Part shown: positions 34,701 through 44,641 of the stretch, in pieces
Numbering within the stretch: position 1 is the first letter of the stretch
Layout of the letters: each line of letters opens with the position of its first letter
NCBI GenBank assembly: GCA_017506865.1
Contig: JAFCMP010000279.1
Location: forward strand, 124,001-188,000
Length of the DNA stretch: 64,000 nucleotides
DNA from: Tribonema minus
Lineage: Eukaryota; Sar; Xanthophyceae; Tribonematales; Tribonemataceae
Direction of reading: 5' to 3'
Program-made: the position numbers and the translations under genes
The notes under the pieces: generated by a model
The model's database searches: none
Told to the model about the DNA's origin: nothing
What the model saw: only the letters and a program-made list of their open reading frames with translations

Positions 34701-37700
34701 TTACAGGCCTGCCCCAGATGTAGTTACGGAAGTTGTTCAGCGCCAGCACTACAGCCAGACATTCCAGCGCAGTTGCACCAAGTTTTGCGTCCTGCACGGA
34801 ATTAATCTTGCTGAAAAATGCTACAACTACCTCTCTGGCAGGTCTACCATCGACCGTCTTGGCACGCCGTGTGCTTGCCCAAGGGAAGCCTTTGTGTCTT
34901 TCACGCAGCTTGTCAAGTGGTACAAACTGCGAGAGCACACCGGCCACGGCTTGCTTGCTTGCATCTGTGTGCACTACAAAAGGCAAGTCAAAGTCCGGGT
35001 GCATGATTACAGGAGCGTTTGACATGGCGTGCTTAAGTTTCGCAAGCGCTTCCTGGCGGCGCTTGTTCCACGACATGTCTGCGCCATCACGCGTACACTC
35101 GACCAGCGGAGCTGCAATATGCGCAAAACGATGTATGTAGCGCCTATAGTAGTTAAAGCAGCCTAGCAGGACCTGCATAAGGCGCCTGTCTACCTTCCCG
35201 TCCTTGCCAACGGGAGGCATCATGTCGACCATTGCCTTAACTTTGTCCTCACAGGGCTTGATGCCATACCTGCCCACCTTGTGGCCCAAGTACGTAACTT
35301 CGTCGGCAAAGAGCTGACACTTGTGCCTAGATACACTCATGCCGTACTCTTCCACACGACGGAGCACGTCGTCCAAGTGAGCAATATCATCTTCAAGCGT
35401 CTTGCTGTGCACGAGCACGTCGTCTACGTACACACATGCATGCGTTTGTCTGGCTGAGCCGAGCAGCTCATGCATGCATCTCGTGAATATACTGGGTAGG
35501 CACACTAGTCCAAACGGTGCAACCTTGTACACCCAGAGTGAGCCATCAGGTGCCCGGAATGCCGTTTTACAAGCTGAATCTTTGGTCATGGGAATTTGCC
35601 TATAACCAGATGCAAAGTCAAGCGCGGAGAATACGCGAGCACCAGAGCATTTTTGGACCAAGTCGTCCATATTGCCTAGCCCGTATTCGTCGCGGCGAGT
35701 GACTTTATTCAAGGGTCTGTAATCATCACAGAAGCGAACTTTGTCTTTCTGTGTTACCAGCACAGGATTACTGGCCCAGGGGCCGCTGGCAGGCCTAATC
35801 TGACCGCGTTTACGCTCATTTTCAACGGCCTTAAAGATGACTTTGGCCTCTCGCTCGGCCCACCTGCGTGCTTTGTCGGCAATCGGCGTTGCATCGCCAG
35901 CATCGATGTCAACGTCAAAGCGGTCCGTCACCTTGGGGTTCTTGGGGTCTTGCGCGAAGGCGCTGCGCCGGCGGCGGAGCACTTCCATGGCGCGCTCGTA
36001 GTAGGTGACGCCATGTTGATCGCGTTGCTTGAGAACGTCAAGCACCTTGCCGTCCTTGCATAGCACTTCATGTAACTCCTCATCTGTGCATGTGCCCAAG
36101 GTGGCATTATGCTCCTCTGCCACCTTGCGTCTGAACGCAGCTCTTTCTGCTTCAGCTTGTGTGACAGGGTCTGGCTCAGATGTATTGCGCTCTGGCGCGC
36201 AAGAGGAGACTGGCTGTCGTGCAGGTCCAGACCTGTTCACGGCAGGTGTGTCTTGGCCAAGATGCTTCAGCGCTATTCTAGTCAGGTTTGCAGTGAGTTC
36301 TTCCTTGCCAACGTCCATGTCGCAGATCATGTCAGGTGTTTCAATGACACCCACGATCGCGCCTTCTGGTATGAACACTGGCATGGTGGAGGTGTTCTCG
36401 GCTAGCAGCCCAAGCGGCTTGTGCGGTGACGCGAAATTCACCGTATCCATGAGCACAGTGCCTTGAGCAGCCAGCCTGTTCACTGTCACAGACGCCTGTG
36501 GCGCGTCAGCAGTGAGCAGCACTTCAACAGGTCCAGAGCACTGTACTGGCGGGTGTGACACAACCTCAATGGTTCTAGCGGTGTCAGCATTGATCACTTG
36601 ATCATGCGTTGCGCGCAAAAGGCATGTGCGCGCTAGCAAAGTGGGTTTCTGGGATGCTTGCACTCTGGCAGTGCCCACTTTGATCGAGTTTGCCGCGGGG
36701 GGGTCTAGAGTCCCCAACTTCGTATGCTCGCGCATAGGCACAACAGGTCCAGCAGAGCCAGCGGGATGGAAACGCATCCCGTGCTCATATGTGATGGATG
36801 AGCCAAACTTGCCAAAGAAGCTAGACCCTAGGATGGCCTCATAGGGCAAGTCCACCACATAGAAAGCATGTGTGAAAATGGTGTCCTTGAAGCGCACCTG
36901 GGCGTCCACAACACCAGTAATCGGCACAGATTTCTTGGCATCAGCTAGTTCAACACTGGTAAAGTCGCCATCAGAGAGCGGGCAAATCGAACCATGTGGC
37001 AGTTGTTGTGCGCGCTCAGTGTTGATGAACTCGGCCTCGGCGCCGTTGTCCACCAGCGCGTCAAGTACCAGCTCTTGTATGCCATCACCGACCTGTGTGC
37101 GCACTGGCATGCGCACAAAGCCGTTTTTCTTGGGTTTGCCAATCACATGTGCTCTCTGCAAGGTTTTAGGCGGCTTGTGACGTGCTTGCCATCTGGGCAT
37201 GGCTTTAAACCCGTCAGTAGCGACAGCGCTCAGGCCAGGTCGCTGAGCATCAGACTGCTGAGCACCTGAGTCGTTGTCTGTACCGCTCATGACGTCAAGT
37301 GGCACCTCAACAAGGCCTGTGTTCGACGTCTTGCCGGAATCAGAAGCAGCAGGCTCTTCTTCATCCTCGCCGTATACCCAGGCAGTTTTTGAAGTTAGCA
37401 CGTCACTTCCAGAAGTCAGCGTGGCAAGCAACATGCGCCCTGCATTGCGTGCGAACTGGTAGAAGCTTCTCACGCAAGCACCAGCTAGGCGCAGCACTGC
37501 AGGTTGCTCAAGACTGGACTCCACCAGCCATTCAGGAGGGGGAGAGGTGTGATCATGCACCACTACCTCACCCGGTGCGAGCTCGGTGGTATCCTTAGGA
37601 CTAGGCCATTCTGTAGGCAGGGATGCAACTGCATGTAAAGCAAGCATGATTGCAGCCACACAGTTGGGTTGCACTAGGTTTGCAGCCCAGCGTTTCTTCT

Positions 37701-38199
37701 GGGTAAGCGTTCCTTCAGGGTAAGGCTCGCTATAGCCAAGCAAGGACATGACTTGGTCAGGGCTCAACACAAGAGCTTTACTGGCCGGTCCCACATCTTT
37801 TTCACGCGGCTGGTAAGATGAGGAAGGGCCTCGTCCGGGTTGACGAGTAACAGGGCTAGGAAGCGGCATGTCAGTGAACAGCACGCCTGGTGTCGTGGGC
37901 TGCCTAGGGTCCCAGTAAAACGTGTCATGGGAGCAGCCAAGATGCTCGCGAACAGTGCTAGGCTTGCTGATGCGGAAGCGCTCATTGAGAATTGCATTCA
38001 GGCGTGCAAAGCGCTCAGGCAGTCGAGAAGTGTTCGGAGCAGACACATTGTAAACGCGCTCGCGTGAAGATGCACCATTTACGTCTGTGCCACGAAACTG
38101 CACCTCATAGGTGGAATACCCCTTTGTTCCCGTGATGCGGCAAAAGTCGCGCCACGAGTTGGATAGGAGCATCCTAGGCACGTTCTCGTTCACTATCAA
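31729..38199 (-). CDS. pol: Gypsy pol polyprotein (protease, RT, RNase H, integrase, reader-like C-terminus)
   Basis: A 2156-residue open frame. Aspartic protease at about 370-480, with active-site text ALVDNGAEAEF (DNG rather than the usual DSG/DTG). Reverse transcriptase at about 790-1000 with YVDD near 925. RNase H from about 1075 (VVHTDASKQA). Integrase zinc finger (H...H, CIPC) near 1540 and DDE triad in HIDYTGP, VSDQAAEF and GVVENLNG near 1570, 1630 and 1665. GPY/F-type segment near 1800. A chromodomain-like stretch (WSYKWLARDGATSEWVREKE) near 1885, and two tudor-like stretches near 1990 (RWRVYYTDGTWEDL) and 2075. The first 370 residues are not recognised. The start Met is uncertain, since gag-pol fusion or frameshift is usual. 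Confidence 0.93.
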   Translation of the reverse strand: MIVNENVPRMLLSNSWRDFCRITGTKGYSTYEVQFRGTDVNGASSRERVYNVSAPNTSRLPERFARLNAILNERFRISKPSTVREHLGCSHDTFYWDPRQPTTPGVLFTDMPLPSPVTRQPGRGPSSSYQPREKDVGPASKALVLSPDQVMSLLGYSEPYPEGTLTQKKRWAANLVQPNCVAAIMLALHAVASLPTEWPSPKDTTELAPGEVVVHDHTSPPPEWLVESSLEQPAVLRLAGACVRSFYQFARNAGRMLLATLTSGSDVLTSKTAWVYGEDEEEPAASDSGKTSNTGLVEVPLDVMSGTDNDSGAQQSDAQRPGLSAVATDGFKAMPRWQARHKPPKTLQRAHVIGKPKKNGFVRMPVRTQVGDGIQELVLDALVDNGAEAEFINTERAQQLPHGSICPLSDGDFTSVELADAKKSVPITGVVDAQVRFKDTIFTHAFYVVDLPYEAILGSSFFGKFGSSITYEHGMRFHPAGSAGPVVPMREHTKLGTLDPPAANSIKVGTARVQASQKPTLLARTCLLRATHDQVINADTARTIEVVSHPPVQCSGPVEVLLTADAPQASVTVNRLAAQGTVLMDTVNFASPHKPLGLLAENTSTMPVFIPEGAIVGVIETPDMICDMDVGKEELTANLTRIALKHLGQDTPAVNRSGPARQPVSSCAPERNTSEPDPVTQAEAERAAFRRKVAEEHNATLGTCTDEELHEVLCKDGKVLDVLKQRDQHGVTYYERAMEVLRRRRSAFAQDPKNPKVTDRFDVDIDAGDATPIADKARRWAEREAKVIFKAVENERKRGQIRPASGPWASNPVLVTQKDKVRFCDDYRPLNKVTRRDEYGLGNMDDLVQKCSGARVFSALDFASGYRQIPMTKDSACKTAFRAPDGSLWVYKVAPFGLVCLPSIFTRCMHELLGSARQTHACVYVDDVLVHSKTLEDDIAHLDDVLRRVEEYGMSVSRHKCQLFADEVTYLGHKVGRYGIKPCEDKVKAMVDMMPPVGKDGKVDRRLMQVLLGCFNYYRRYIHRFAHIAAPLVECTRDGADMSWNKRRQEALAKLKHAMSNAPVIMHPDFDLPFVVHTDASKQAVAGVLSQFVPLDKLRERHKGFPWASTRRAKTVDGRPAREVVVAFFSKINSVQDAKLGATALECLAVVLALNNFRNYIWGRPVTVVTDASALRWLLTWNNHNSKLLHWAMRLQRYDIMVVHRPGKDNGNADCPSRMPQMTEILGPRSYEPAESDEQWPDCTDAGTAPPSGVRFEDEQLEESPACVGRIGAYAAYPGGTNFKFNKLALISTNLTSCMSTLGPQEVHELMYDSARESACGDTALFKEEGGEELTEPELTPLASVLCNLQPSTYSPDVWDSCAAALAPLQSAATPAETHVSADPEPELEDAEMDTSDDAVSAQTEETNSRPESSPAMLERKNFVRWQERDHFCSSLKRYLETHDQTLDPSIAKFASQNQEFFTVEPDGLLVHFTASRSKKGSLITQWVVPDALKPLALRLCHDDGSAQHPSTAATHAKVLERMYWRGLGADVRDYVRSCIPCQQTKPQATARYKQALMPPLRMWQRLHIDYTGPGVLSLEGHRYLLDVAEARSGYCWIFPVKTRTAAETAPLLAKVLLECGALVEELVSDQAAEFMSSLITSLCRFFAACKIETSTYHPQSNGVVENLNGRIKRALARLCSHYQARWHENLDAVQFALRNTPREETGLTPFFCVFGREARFPLDAFTSEAGNSQDLRAEVQRLQENLRMAKEVIDEALQRRAERIQTRNDQISRTLHLEVGDYVLIKKPPSRGRASAIEEHYTGPWKLVAHNGDSGLSFQCQLMGTRIRETDAHVENMKPYHPRPTRLEVEGVHALLDPAQLQELDPDQKLYQLLDRKAEEDGSWSYKWLARDGATSEWVREKELVELLLIPPWALDTFHALYELKHQGNIPSYAERHSPHGDRTLSKDAALQQYPCGTQAVRQVTDTPGTTAYLWGQVRDFARARWRVYYTDGTWEDLTSLQVRAGKLLAESTRYRLRRLACQRDQPEPAFDMSPDSDLPANVRVTVSPCMPSDFGPLYVGQVLRYRSPSGWSRGILLRFVSAKRDRGEFTFDVKFPNMRGKKPLEDRLKLRAEYQHDDAHAEQSSWNLLLARELAEEPPTGAEATRPSERSRMS

Positions 38200-38551
38200 G
38201 GCTGGCAGGCAATCGACAGCGATCTGCGCTACATGTACGAGCGCGCGCGCTGCATCGCCTCAATCCCCTTTCCAGCTGGGGAAGTTCAACACACGAAGAT
38301 GTGTTCCAGATGATGTCTGGCTGGAGCTCCTTGAGCCGCTTGCGGACCTTAGAGCTAGCTACGTCTGCGAAATGACTTCCGTGCCTGGAAAGAGCTTCAT
38401 GTACTGCTCGCACGTAGACTTGCAACTATCCACCGCAAGTACTACCTGCACGTCTGCCTCTGCTGCACGTGCAAACTCCTGCAAACCCCTATGCACCCCC
38501 CTATGCCGCAACACAACTCTGCTACCCGCAGCTGCTTCCTGCCCGACGACG

Positions 38552-40250
38552 TCACGCCGGCATTCGGCACCTCCTTAGGCTGCGGACGCGGCACGGGCGA
38601 AGTGGCGAGAGAGATGGGGCCAGGGTTAGAATCAGGAGCTTTGTCTTACTTCTAGATGCGGTGTCTGGGTCGAGAGTGACATCTTGTGCAAGTGATGCAC
38701 AACCAGGCGTGTCACCAGTGTCCGGAGCAGTCACGTGTGCATCAAAGTCAGGCATGCACGCTGCTGATTCACTATGCGCGTACAAGACCGAGGCTAGCAT
38801 GTAAATGCCAACTGTCTTGTCAAGCACGCATGTGACCGGTGCGCTGGTCTTAACGGCCACTGGCTGCGCAGCTGGTACTTCAAACATGTCTTGCGTGGAG
38901 CTAATGAGATGTTTGACTAGCCCAAGCGGCTCTGGCGCGTCAACATCCACGGGTACACTAGGCAAGACACGAGAAGTGATTCCAGGTGACTCACTCGTCC
39001 GGTTGCGCTTTTGGGCGCAGAGCTCGTCACGTCTGGCTTCAAGCTGGTCACGGGGCCGCTTCTCCTTCTTCAGCTTCTCGATGCGCTGGTCGTACCAAGG
39101 GGCGCGCTGCACCTGGTGCTCGTGCAGCTTGCCGTCGCCGAGGAAATGCTTGTGGCAGCTTCTGGGGCTTGCCCGGGTCGGCTGACTTGTCAGGCTGCCT
39201 CTGGGGGGTCTTGGCGGCAGACATCGCGGCGGACTTGGCAGCGCCGCCGGCCGGGCTGGCGCCGCTGGAGCTAGTTGCGATAGCAGTGCCGCCGGTGATG
39301 CCGGCGAGGGCGTAGCTGGCGAGCTCTGCAGCCGACTTGAGGTTGTGCTTGAAGACTGCGAGCTCCTCGGGGCGCAGCGCCTTGTAGTAATCGGCGGCGC
39401 GCGCGCGGGGTCGAGAATATCGCCTGCGCCGACAGTCAGCCGCTGGTGTAGCTGAGTGTAGCTGGGTGCTGGCGCGAAGGGGTAGGCGCCCGTGCTCGGG
39501 GGTACTGCTGCTGAGCGCTGGGGTGTACTGGTAGCTGCTGAGCGCTGGGGGCAGCTGCTGAGCGCTGGGGGCAGTTGCTGAGCGCTGGGGGCAGTTGCTG
39601 GGCGCCAAAGAGCTCGTGGCGCGCGTGCTGGGCAGCGTCGGCAAAGAGCGCCGGCGCTGTTTCGATGACGAAGGGCTTGGACACCGCGGTGAGCTTCGTC
39701 GCGAGCGGCGGAGGCCAGCGCCAAGTTGCGCTCGATCTCTGCGTCAATGTCGCTCGCAGCGTTCTCAGTGCTCTCGCGGTTCATTGGAAGGGTCGAGTTT
39801 GCTAGGTGCGACGGCGGAAATAGTATTAGAGAAGCTCGACGGGTTGAAGAAAGGAGCGGGGGCGTGGCTCATGGTGGCGCGCATGCTCTCCGCGGCATGG
39901 CGCACAGCCGCGTCATCAACGCCCGGGAGGCGTTCCAGAGTTCCGGAGTCCCTGACAATTGTGTCAAGCTGCACAGACCCAGCACTGGGCGTCGGCACAG
40001 TCGCAGCGGACGTTGCAGCCGGCAGGTTTCCCAGCGTCACGGGGGTACCAGCAGCGGCGGCAGTTACAGCAGGCGGGGTGGTAGACATCGCGGGCGAGAC
40101 GATTGAGGTGACCGCGACCGACGTACCGACCTGTTCAGCTGGAGGCGCTGACACAGGCTGCGCAGAGCAAGGCTGCGCCTGGGTACCCGCACTACTGCTC
40201 CCACTTTCACCACTAGCTCCCGCAACTCCAGTTTCCCCTTAGGCCGCTTC
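38552..40250 (-). pseudogene. gag: Gypsy gag-like region, frame-disrupted
   Basis: Coding-like segments occur in all three minus frames in order: 40154-39765 (TVPTPSAGSVQLDTIVRD), about 39784-39700 (SDIDAEIERNLALASAARDE), about 39730-39600 (KPFVIETAPALFADAAQHAR), about 39400-39150 (YYKALRPEELAVFKHNLKSA), then 39150-38552 (EKLKKEKRPRDQLEARRDEL). The position before pol and the charged helical content suit gag, but I see no CCHC knuckle. A 20-bp minisatellite at 39506-39606 can alone change the frame. Confidence 0.6.
39506..39606. repeat. 20-bp minisatellite inside gag
   Basis: Three perfect or near-perfect units (39536-39555, 39556-39575, 39576-39595) of TGCTGAGCGCTGGGGGCAGY plus partial units on both sides. 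As 20 is not a multiple of 3, each unit gained or lost shifts the frame. Confidence 0.9.
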
Positions 40251-41011
40251 GCCGGCCGCAGGCTGCCCGGCGTTACCAGCGAGGTTTGCAGCGTCTCCCT
40301 GAAGCACGAGAACAGGGCAGCAACTCGCCACAGCGCGCACTTTGTGGCAAGCGGGCAAACGCTCAAAACATGCGCGTTGGCGGCGTGCTGGAGCACTCAA
40401 GATTTTCGCTCTAGGCAGCGCGGTCTGCTCAAAGGTTATGCAGCTCTGCTCAAAGGTTATGCAGAAGTCATCCCCCCTCCACTTAAAAAGTGCTGGAGGA
40501 TCCACGAGGTCTAATCCAGACAGCGTATAACAACTCCACATTGTTAACTCAATGCTTCGGGGTGATCAGTCCCGCAGCATGTGAGTTTCACGCTGTGTGC
40601 GATTTTGTGCCAGGAATCAAGTGCACTTCAGCCGGTGGTGCTCACACCGACTGATCGAAAACCGCTGTTTGCATAGTCGCACGTCTATGCTCACGGAATT
40701 CTACAAGCAGCTGCAGCATCTTGGTTTTATGCTCGGCGGCTGTTGTGCTTCAAGGGAGCGCGAGTCTAGTTTTTCGTTGCTAACTGTGTCGTCGTGTGCA
40801 GGGAAACACGACTTGCCATGACAAAATAGCAACTGATGGATCCTGACGCATCAGGTTATACCTCAGCATCCCTATGGCTTCCTTGATGCTGCCATCGCGA
40901 CAACATATTCGCGGACGCTGCATTTCGGAATACCCTTCGTGCCTAGCTGCACGGTTGCGGAGAGATTAGTTGGCGAGTTCTAGCTTGTTCTGGTGCCAAC
41001 GCTGTCGGTAG

Positions 41012-41029
41012 CAAGTTGGAGCTGAGCCA
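41012..41029 (-). promoter_or_regulatory. candidate primer binding site
   Basis: On the element strand TGGCTCAGCTCCAACTTG starts 2 bases after the 5' LTR, and TGG would pair with a tRNA CCA end. I could not assign the tRNA. Confidence 0.45.
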
Positions 41030-41031
41030 TC

Positions 41032-41392
41032 TGATACAGCAAAACGGCCTGGCTTCCATGCTGCCAAAGGCAGATGGGCTGTAGTGCTGCTGGCGAGACC
41101 AAGTTGCAGCCAACTTGCTGGACAATCATTAGCAAAGCAAGAGAAATGAGACACACCTCTGTGGACATGGACTGAAGGCCACTTGAATGGCTCAGCTCCA
41201 GAAAGGCTTGCTGTCTCCCAGCAGGATATCTCTCTTGCCCAGGGCCAGAACCAAGAGTGAGCAAAAGGGCCTTGTCCTCAAGTGCTGGCCAGGACTTGAA
41301 GTTGAAGAACGGTCCCAGGAATGGTCCGGTTCTAGAACAACTCCCCTGGTGCTCTGTACTGAAGTAACACAGAAAACAGAGAGCTTGTATCA
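41032..41392 (-). repeat. Gypsy 5' LTR
   Basis: 361 bp, TGATACA...TGTATCA, 5 differences from the 3' LTR. It should carry the promoter of the element, reading leftward. Confidence 0.95.
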
Positions 41393-41827
41393 GGTTTTGC
41401 CGGGGCACACAATGAGGTCTTGCAGTAAGTACAGTTGCCCTGTGTGAAGTTTCCCTGTGCACAGCTGTCACGGGTGCGGTCAGCGCGCCTGCTGCTATGT
41501 ACGAGGCATGTCTGCTGGACTATTGGCGTCATGGTGCCTGTTCGCTGGTGTGTCGCGGCACTGGCAACTGCCGGTGTTGAGGTTCGCTTGGCGGAGCGGC
41601 GCTCGTTGGGGGCAAGACCTACGTTATATATGCGATGTGGGACACGGCGTTGACACCTGGGGTACACCCCAATGGTAGACACGGATTCCATCGGATGGCG
41701 ATGCGCAGGCCGTGCGGGAGGTGGAAGCCTTGGTTTTCAAAGAGGGCATACAGCGCATGCCTGGCCTTGGCAGGAGCTACCTGAGGGCCATACTGGAATG
41801 CGATGACGCATTCCATTGGAAGTTTTC
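41393..41827. repeat. repeat R, right part (split copy)
   Basis: Begins with the second GGTT duplication and matches 14248-14680 of the intact copy, including the TGGAATGCG hairpin and the GGAAGTTTTC end. Confidence 0.92.
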
Positions 41828-43759
41828 CTGCGCTTGCAGTTTGATTGGCGGTCGTCACAAGGTTGGTGGGGGGGGTTGGAGAGGCCATTGGATGGAGGGG
41901 CCATTGCATGGTCACTGCGTTATCATTGCACGTGCACTGCGTTCAGCAAGTTTGGATTTGAAACCAAACGTTCTGCCTGCGGCAGCGGCGGTGTGCGTTG
42001 CAATACGTGTGAACTCTGCTGTCTACAAATTGGTCCGGGCAACGGTCCCCGTTCATGCGCGTGCTGCGCGCACCTTGGCAGCTGCACCTAGGCGGTGGAC
42101 CAGAAAGATTCACCCTAGCCGATGTATACGTATGTAGATGCCGTAGTTTGCTGTTAAAATGGCCAGCAAACAGGACAAGTGCATGAGGTTCAAGTCCTGG
42201 TGGGGCATTTGATGAGAGCGTCATATGCAATCGCCCAGGCAAGTGTTTTGTCAAGCGGACACAAGAAGTGACAAATTTCCCGTTTGAAAAGGATGCGGGG
42301 GCTCCTTTACGGTGCAAGTGTCACTGGATTTGTTGAGGGACATAGGTTTCTCGCAGTAGATGGTGGGTGACAGGCTCTGCGGCAGGGTGCTGTAAGCACC
42401 TAACAGCACGTTAGTGAAGTGCATGCACTAAAGCATTGAGTCGCCAAGCTGCATGGCATGACCATGCACATAATTCGGCCCATATTTCGGCACAACGCAG
42501 GCTACATGTGCACACAGCCTAAATACACGCAGCCTAAACGCAAACCCATAGCCACCCAGGGTCACAGAGAACCCTTGTGAAAACTTGCAGAGTAAAAAAA
42601 ATTTCACGCAACTGCGTTTGTCCTTGAGCCCAAGAAGTGTATTATCAAGTCATGACAGCAATCAAACCAAGGTCCGTGGCTGAACAAGAAGAAAGTCTTT
42701 ATTCCATAGAGTGATTGCGCTAAGGCGAAATTCGGCTTACGATTCGGCTTATCTGCGTGAATTCATTTTTTAAATACGCGATAAGCCTTGCCGGCTTATT
42801 GAGCTAAGCTTAACTCGGCCTTTCGGCCACTATAAGCTCAGTCCATTTTGGTGATTCGGCTTACGCTGCAGCAGGCGTGTGCAAGGCATACACACGCGCC
42901 GTGGAGCCACAACGGTGCAGGCATGCTATGTGGCACCATAGCTGCGTATCGCACACTAGCGCGCATGTCTCTGTGGTGTATAGCGCTCGTTGTTAGTGAT
43001 TCTCGCTGGCAGCAGCATGGTTTTGTGTCTGATACCGTGGTGACAGCGCCTGGCGGTGCATCGAAGAAGCAATAGCGATAGCACTAGTACGGCAAGCGCT
43101 GCAGTCATCGCACATGCGCATACAGTCCTGGGTGTGCGTGCTTGCTTTGGTGTGTCAGCAAACCTGCTTTGGCACTCGTGTGAGCACGTCTCCAACACCA
43201 CGGAGGCAGGCACGCTGTGTTAGTGGCCTACAGGCACTACGCGTCTACCTACAGCGCAAAGCTTTGTTTATACAACTGCGTTGTTGCCTACGGTGTGCAG
43301 TTTGGCTCGTCAGGTCCAACTCCAGCTTAGGCCATCTTTCATGGGGCACAAAAGTCCCATTCAAAACGGATCGGGCGTCGTCGCATTGAGCCTGCGCCAT
43401 GCAAACGTCAGCAGTTCTGCGCCTGTTCGTCTCGAAGAGTCCGTGCCCGATTTGCGTGGCCGTTCTGTTTGCCTCATTTTCACGCAAAAGTCCAGGTCAC
43501 TTTTCTTCGAAGCTGGCTTGGATTTAAAAGGGGCGTTTGGGCCCCTTTTCAAATCGCCCGATTCGATTGCCATAAAAGACGGCCTTAGCGCAACAAGATT
43601 GGTCTCGCAACAAGAGCCGGCTTAGAAATCGCAATTCACGTGAGTTTCGTAAGCCGTAAAAAAGTTGTGCAATCACACGATTCCATGTTTTAGGTGTTCA
43701 GTGATTATTATCCAGATGACATGCATGCAGCATTGCTCAGCGCGGCCCGCTGAGCATCC
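41828..43759. other. stretch without recognisable genes; possible inverted-repeat element
   Basis: 42734-42770 (CGGCTTACGATTCGGCTTAT...GCGTGAATTC) and, inverted, 43620-43660 (GCAATTCACGTGAGTTTCGTAAGCCG) resemble each other and could be ends of a DNA element of about 930 bp. 43525-43550 is a palindromic AAAGGGG...CCCCTTTT. No coding frame is supported. Confidence 0.3.
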
Positions 43760-43799
43760 ACTCCAGATCAGTCTCAACCTCAACTGAGTGTGTTGAACA

Positions 43800-44150
43800 A
43801 TGCACAATCTCAGCTTCATCACTTGCCAAAAAACTCAACCTCAACTTGAAGTTCAACTTCAACTTCAACTGTTGCCACAATGCTCAACATGCATTTTGCA
43901 CACTTCAGCACACCGCTGCCACGTACCCTCCCCCTGCATGGTGCTCTCTGCATCCATGCACAACCTGCAGCGGTACAAGCAATACGCATGTGCTGTGCCA
44001 TCACTGGATGTCCTCACATCACGTGCAAACAATTCGCTACACCTAGTACCTTGCTGCAAAACAGAAGCAGAAAACGCATACAACACGATGGCCGGTGCCC
44101 ACGCACTGCGCTCGCGCAAACGCACAAACAACACCCCCCCCATGTCCTAG
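43800..44150 (-). repeat. inverted copy of the terminal repeat of the 44-53 kb element
   Basis: The minus strand matches 50830-51180: the GATGCAGAGAGCACCATGCAGGG word, the GTGGCAGCGGTG word and the run of GTTGAAGTT/AACTTCAA words. Divergent in the middle. Confidence 0.75.
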
Positions 44151-44295
44151 GCTGAGGTGGCAGCCCACTTGTGTAGTCCGTCGCACCACGCTAAGGGTCG
44201 CGACCAACCTCTTGGTACCCCCAAACCCCGGTCTCGCTCCAGACGCTGAGCAACCAGCAGCCAGAGAATCCAGGCGTTAACTGCATGATGACGAC

Positions 44296-44641
44296 TGTGG
44301 CAGCGGTGCATGCAGAGGTGCAAGTGCGACAGCACATGTGTAGCGGTTGATGAGACGCACAACTCTGCATGCATTTGTTGAAGTTGTAAGTTCAACTTCA
44401 AGTTGAGGTTGATGTTCAACTTGAAGTTTAAGTAGGGTTGCTCCGCATGTTGGTTTAGGGTTAGCGTCATGCGCTGAGAAATGCTGCGCTGCTTGCAACT
44501 GCTAATAAAATCACTGGACACCTTGAACAAGCTGGAAGCTTCCCTCTCATGGATCTGGTCATTGTACATATGGCCCCCGCCTTGGAAATGCGTAATTTGT
44601 AGACACATCAAGGCCGCTAGGCCACATCTGGTGACCGGAGT
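44296..44641 (+). repeat. terminal repeat L1 of an unidentified retroelement-like unit
   Basis: 346 bp, starts TGTGGCAGCGG and ends GGTGACCGGAGT, about 90% identical to 51052-51383. Contains self-complementary GTTCAACTTCAAGTTGA tracts. It lacks a clean TG...CA border, so LTR identity is likely but unproven. Confidence 0.7.

Larger units (their letters stand above)
31043..41392 (-). mobile_element. Gypsy LTR retrotransposon, full length, 10,350 bp
   Basis: Bounded by two 361-bp direct repeats starting TGATACA and ending TGTATCA (terminal inverted TG...CA), with 4-bp target duplications GGTT at 31039-31042 and 41393-41396. The gene order on the minus strand is LTR, gag-like region, protease, reverse transcriptase, RNase H, integrase, LTR. 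The LTRs differ at 5 of 361 positions, so insertion was recent. pol is one open frame, but the gag region is broken into several frames, so the element is probably not autonomous now unless gag is expressed by frameshifting. Confidence 0.95.

Noticed and set aside
42150..42200. B-box match GGTTCAAGTCC near 42187, possible tRNA
   Set aside because: The flanking T stem does not pair properly and no A box or acceptor stem can be built upstream.
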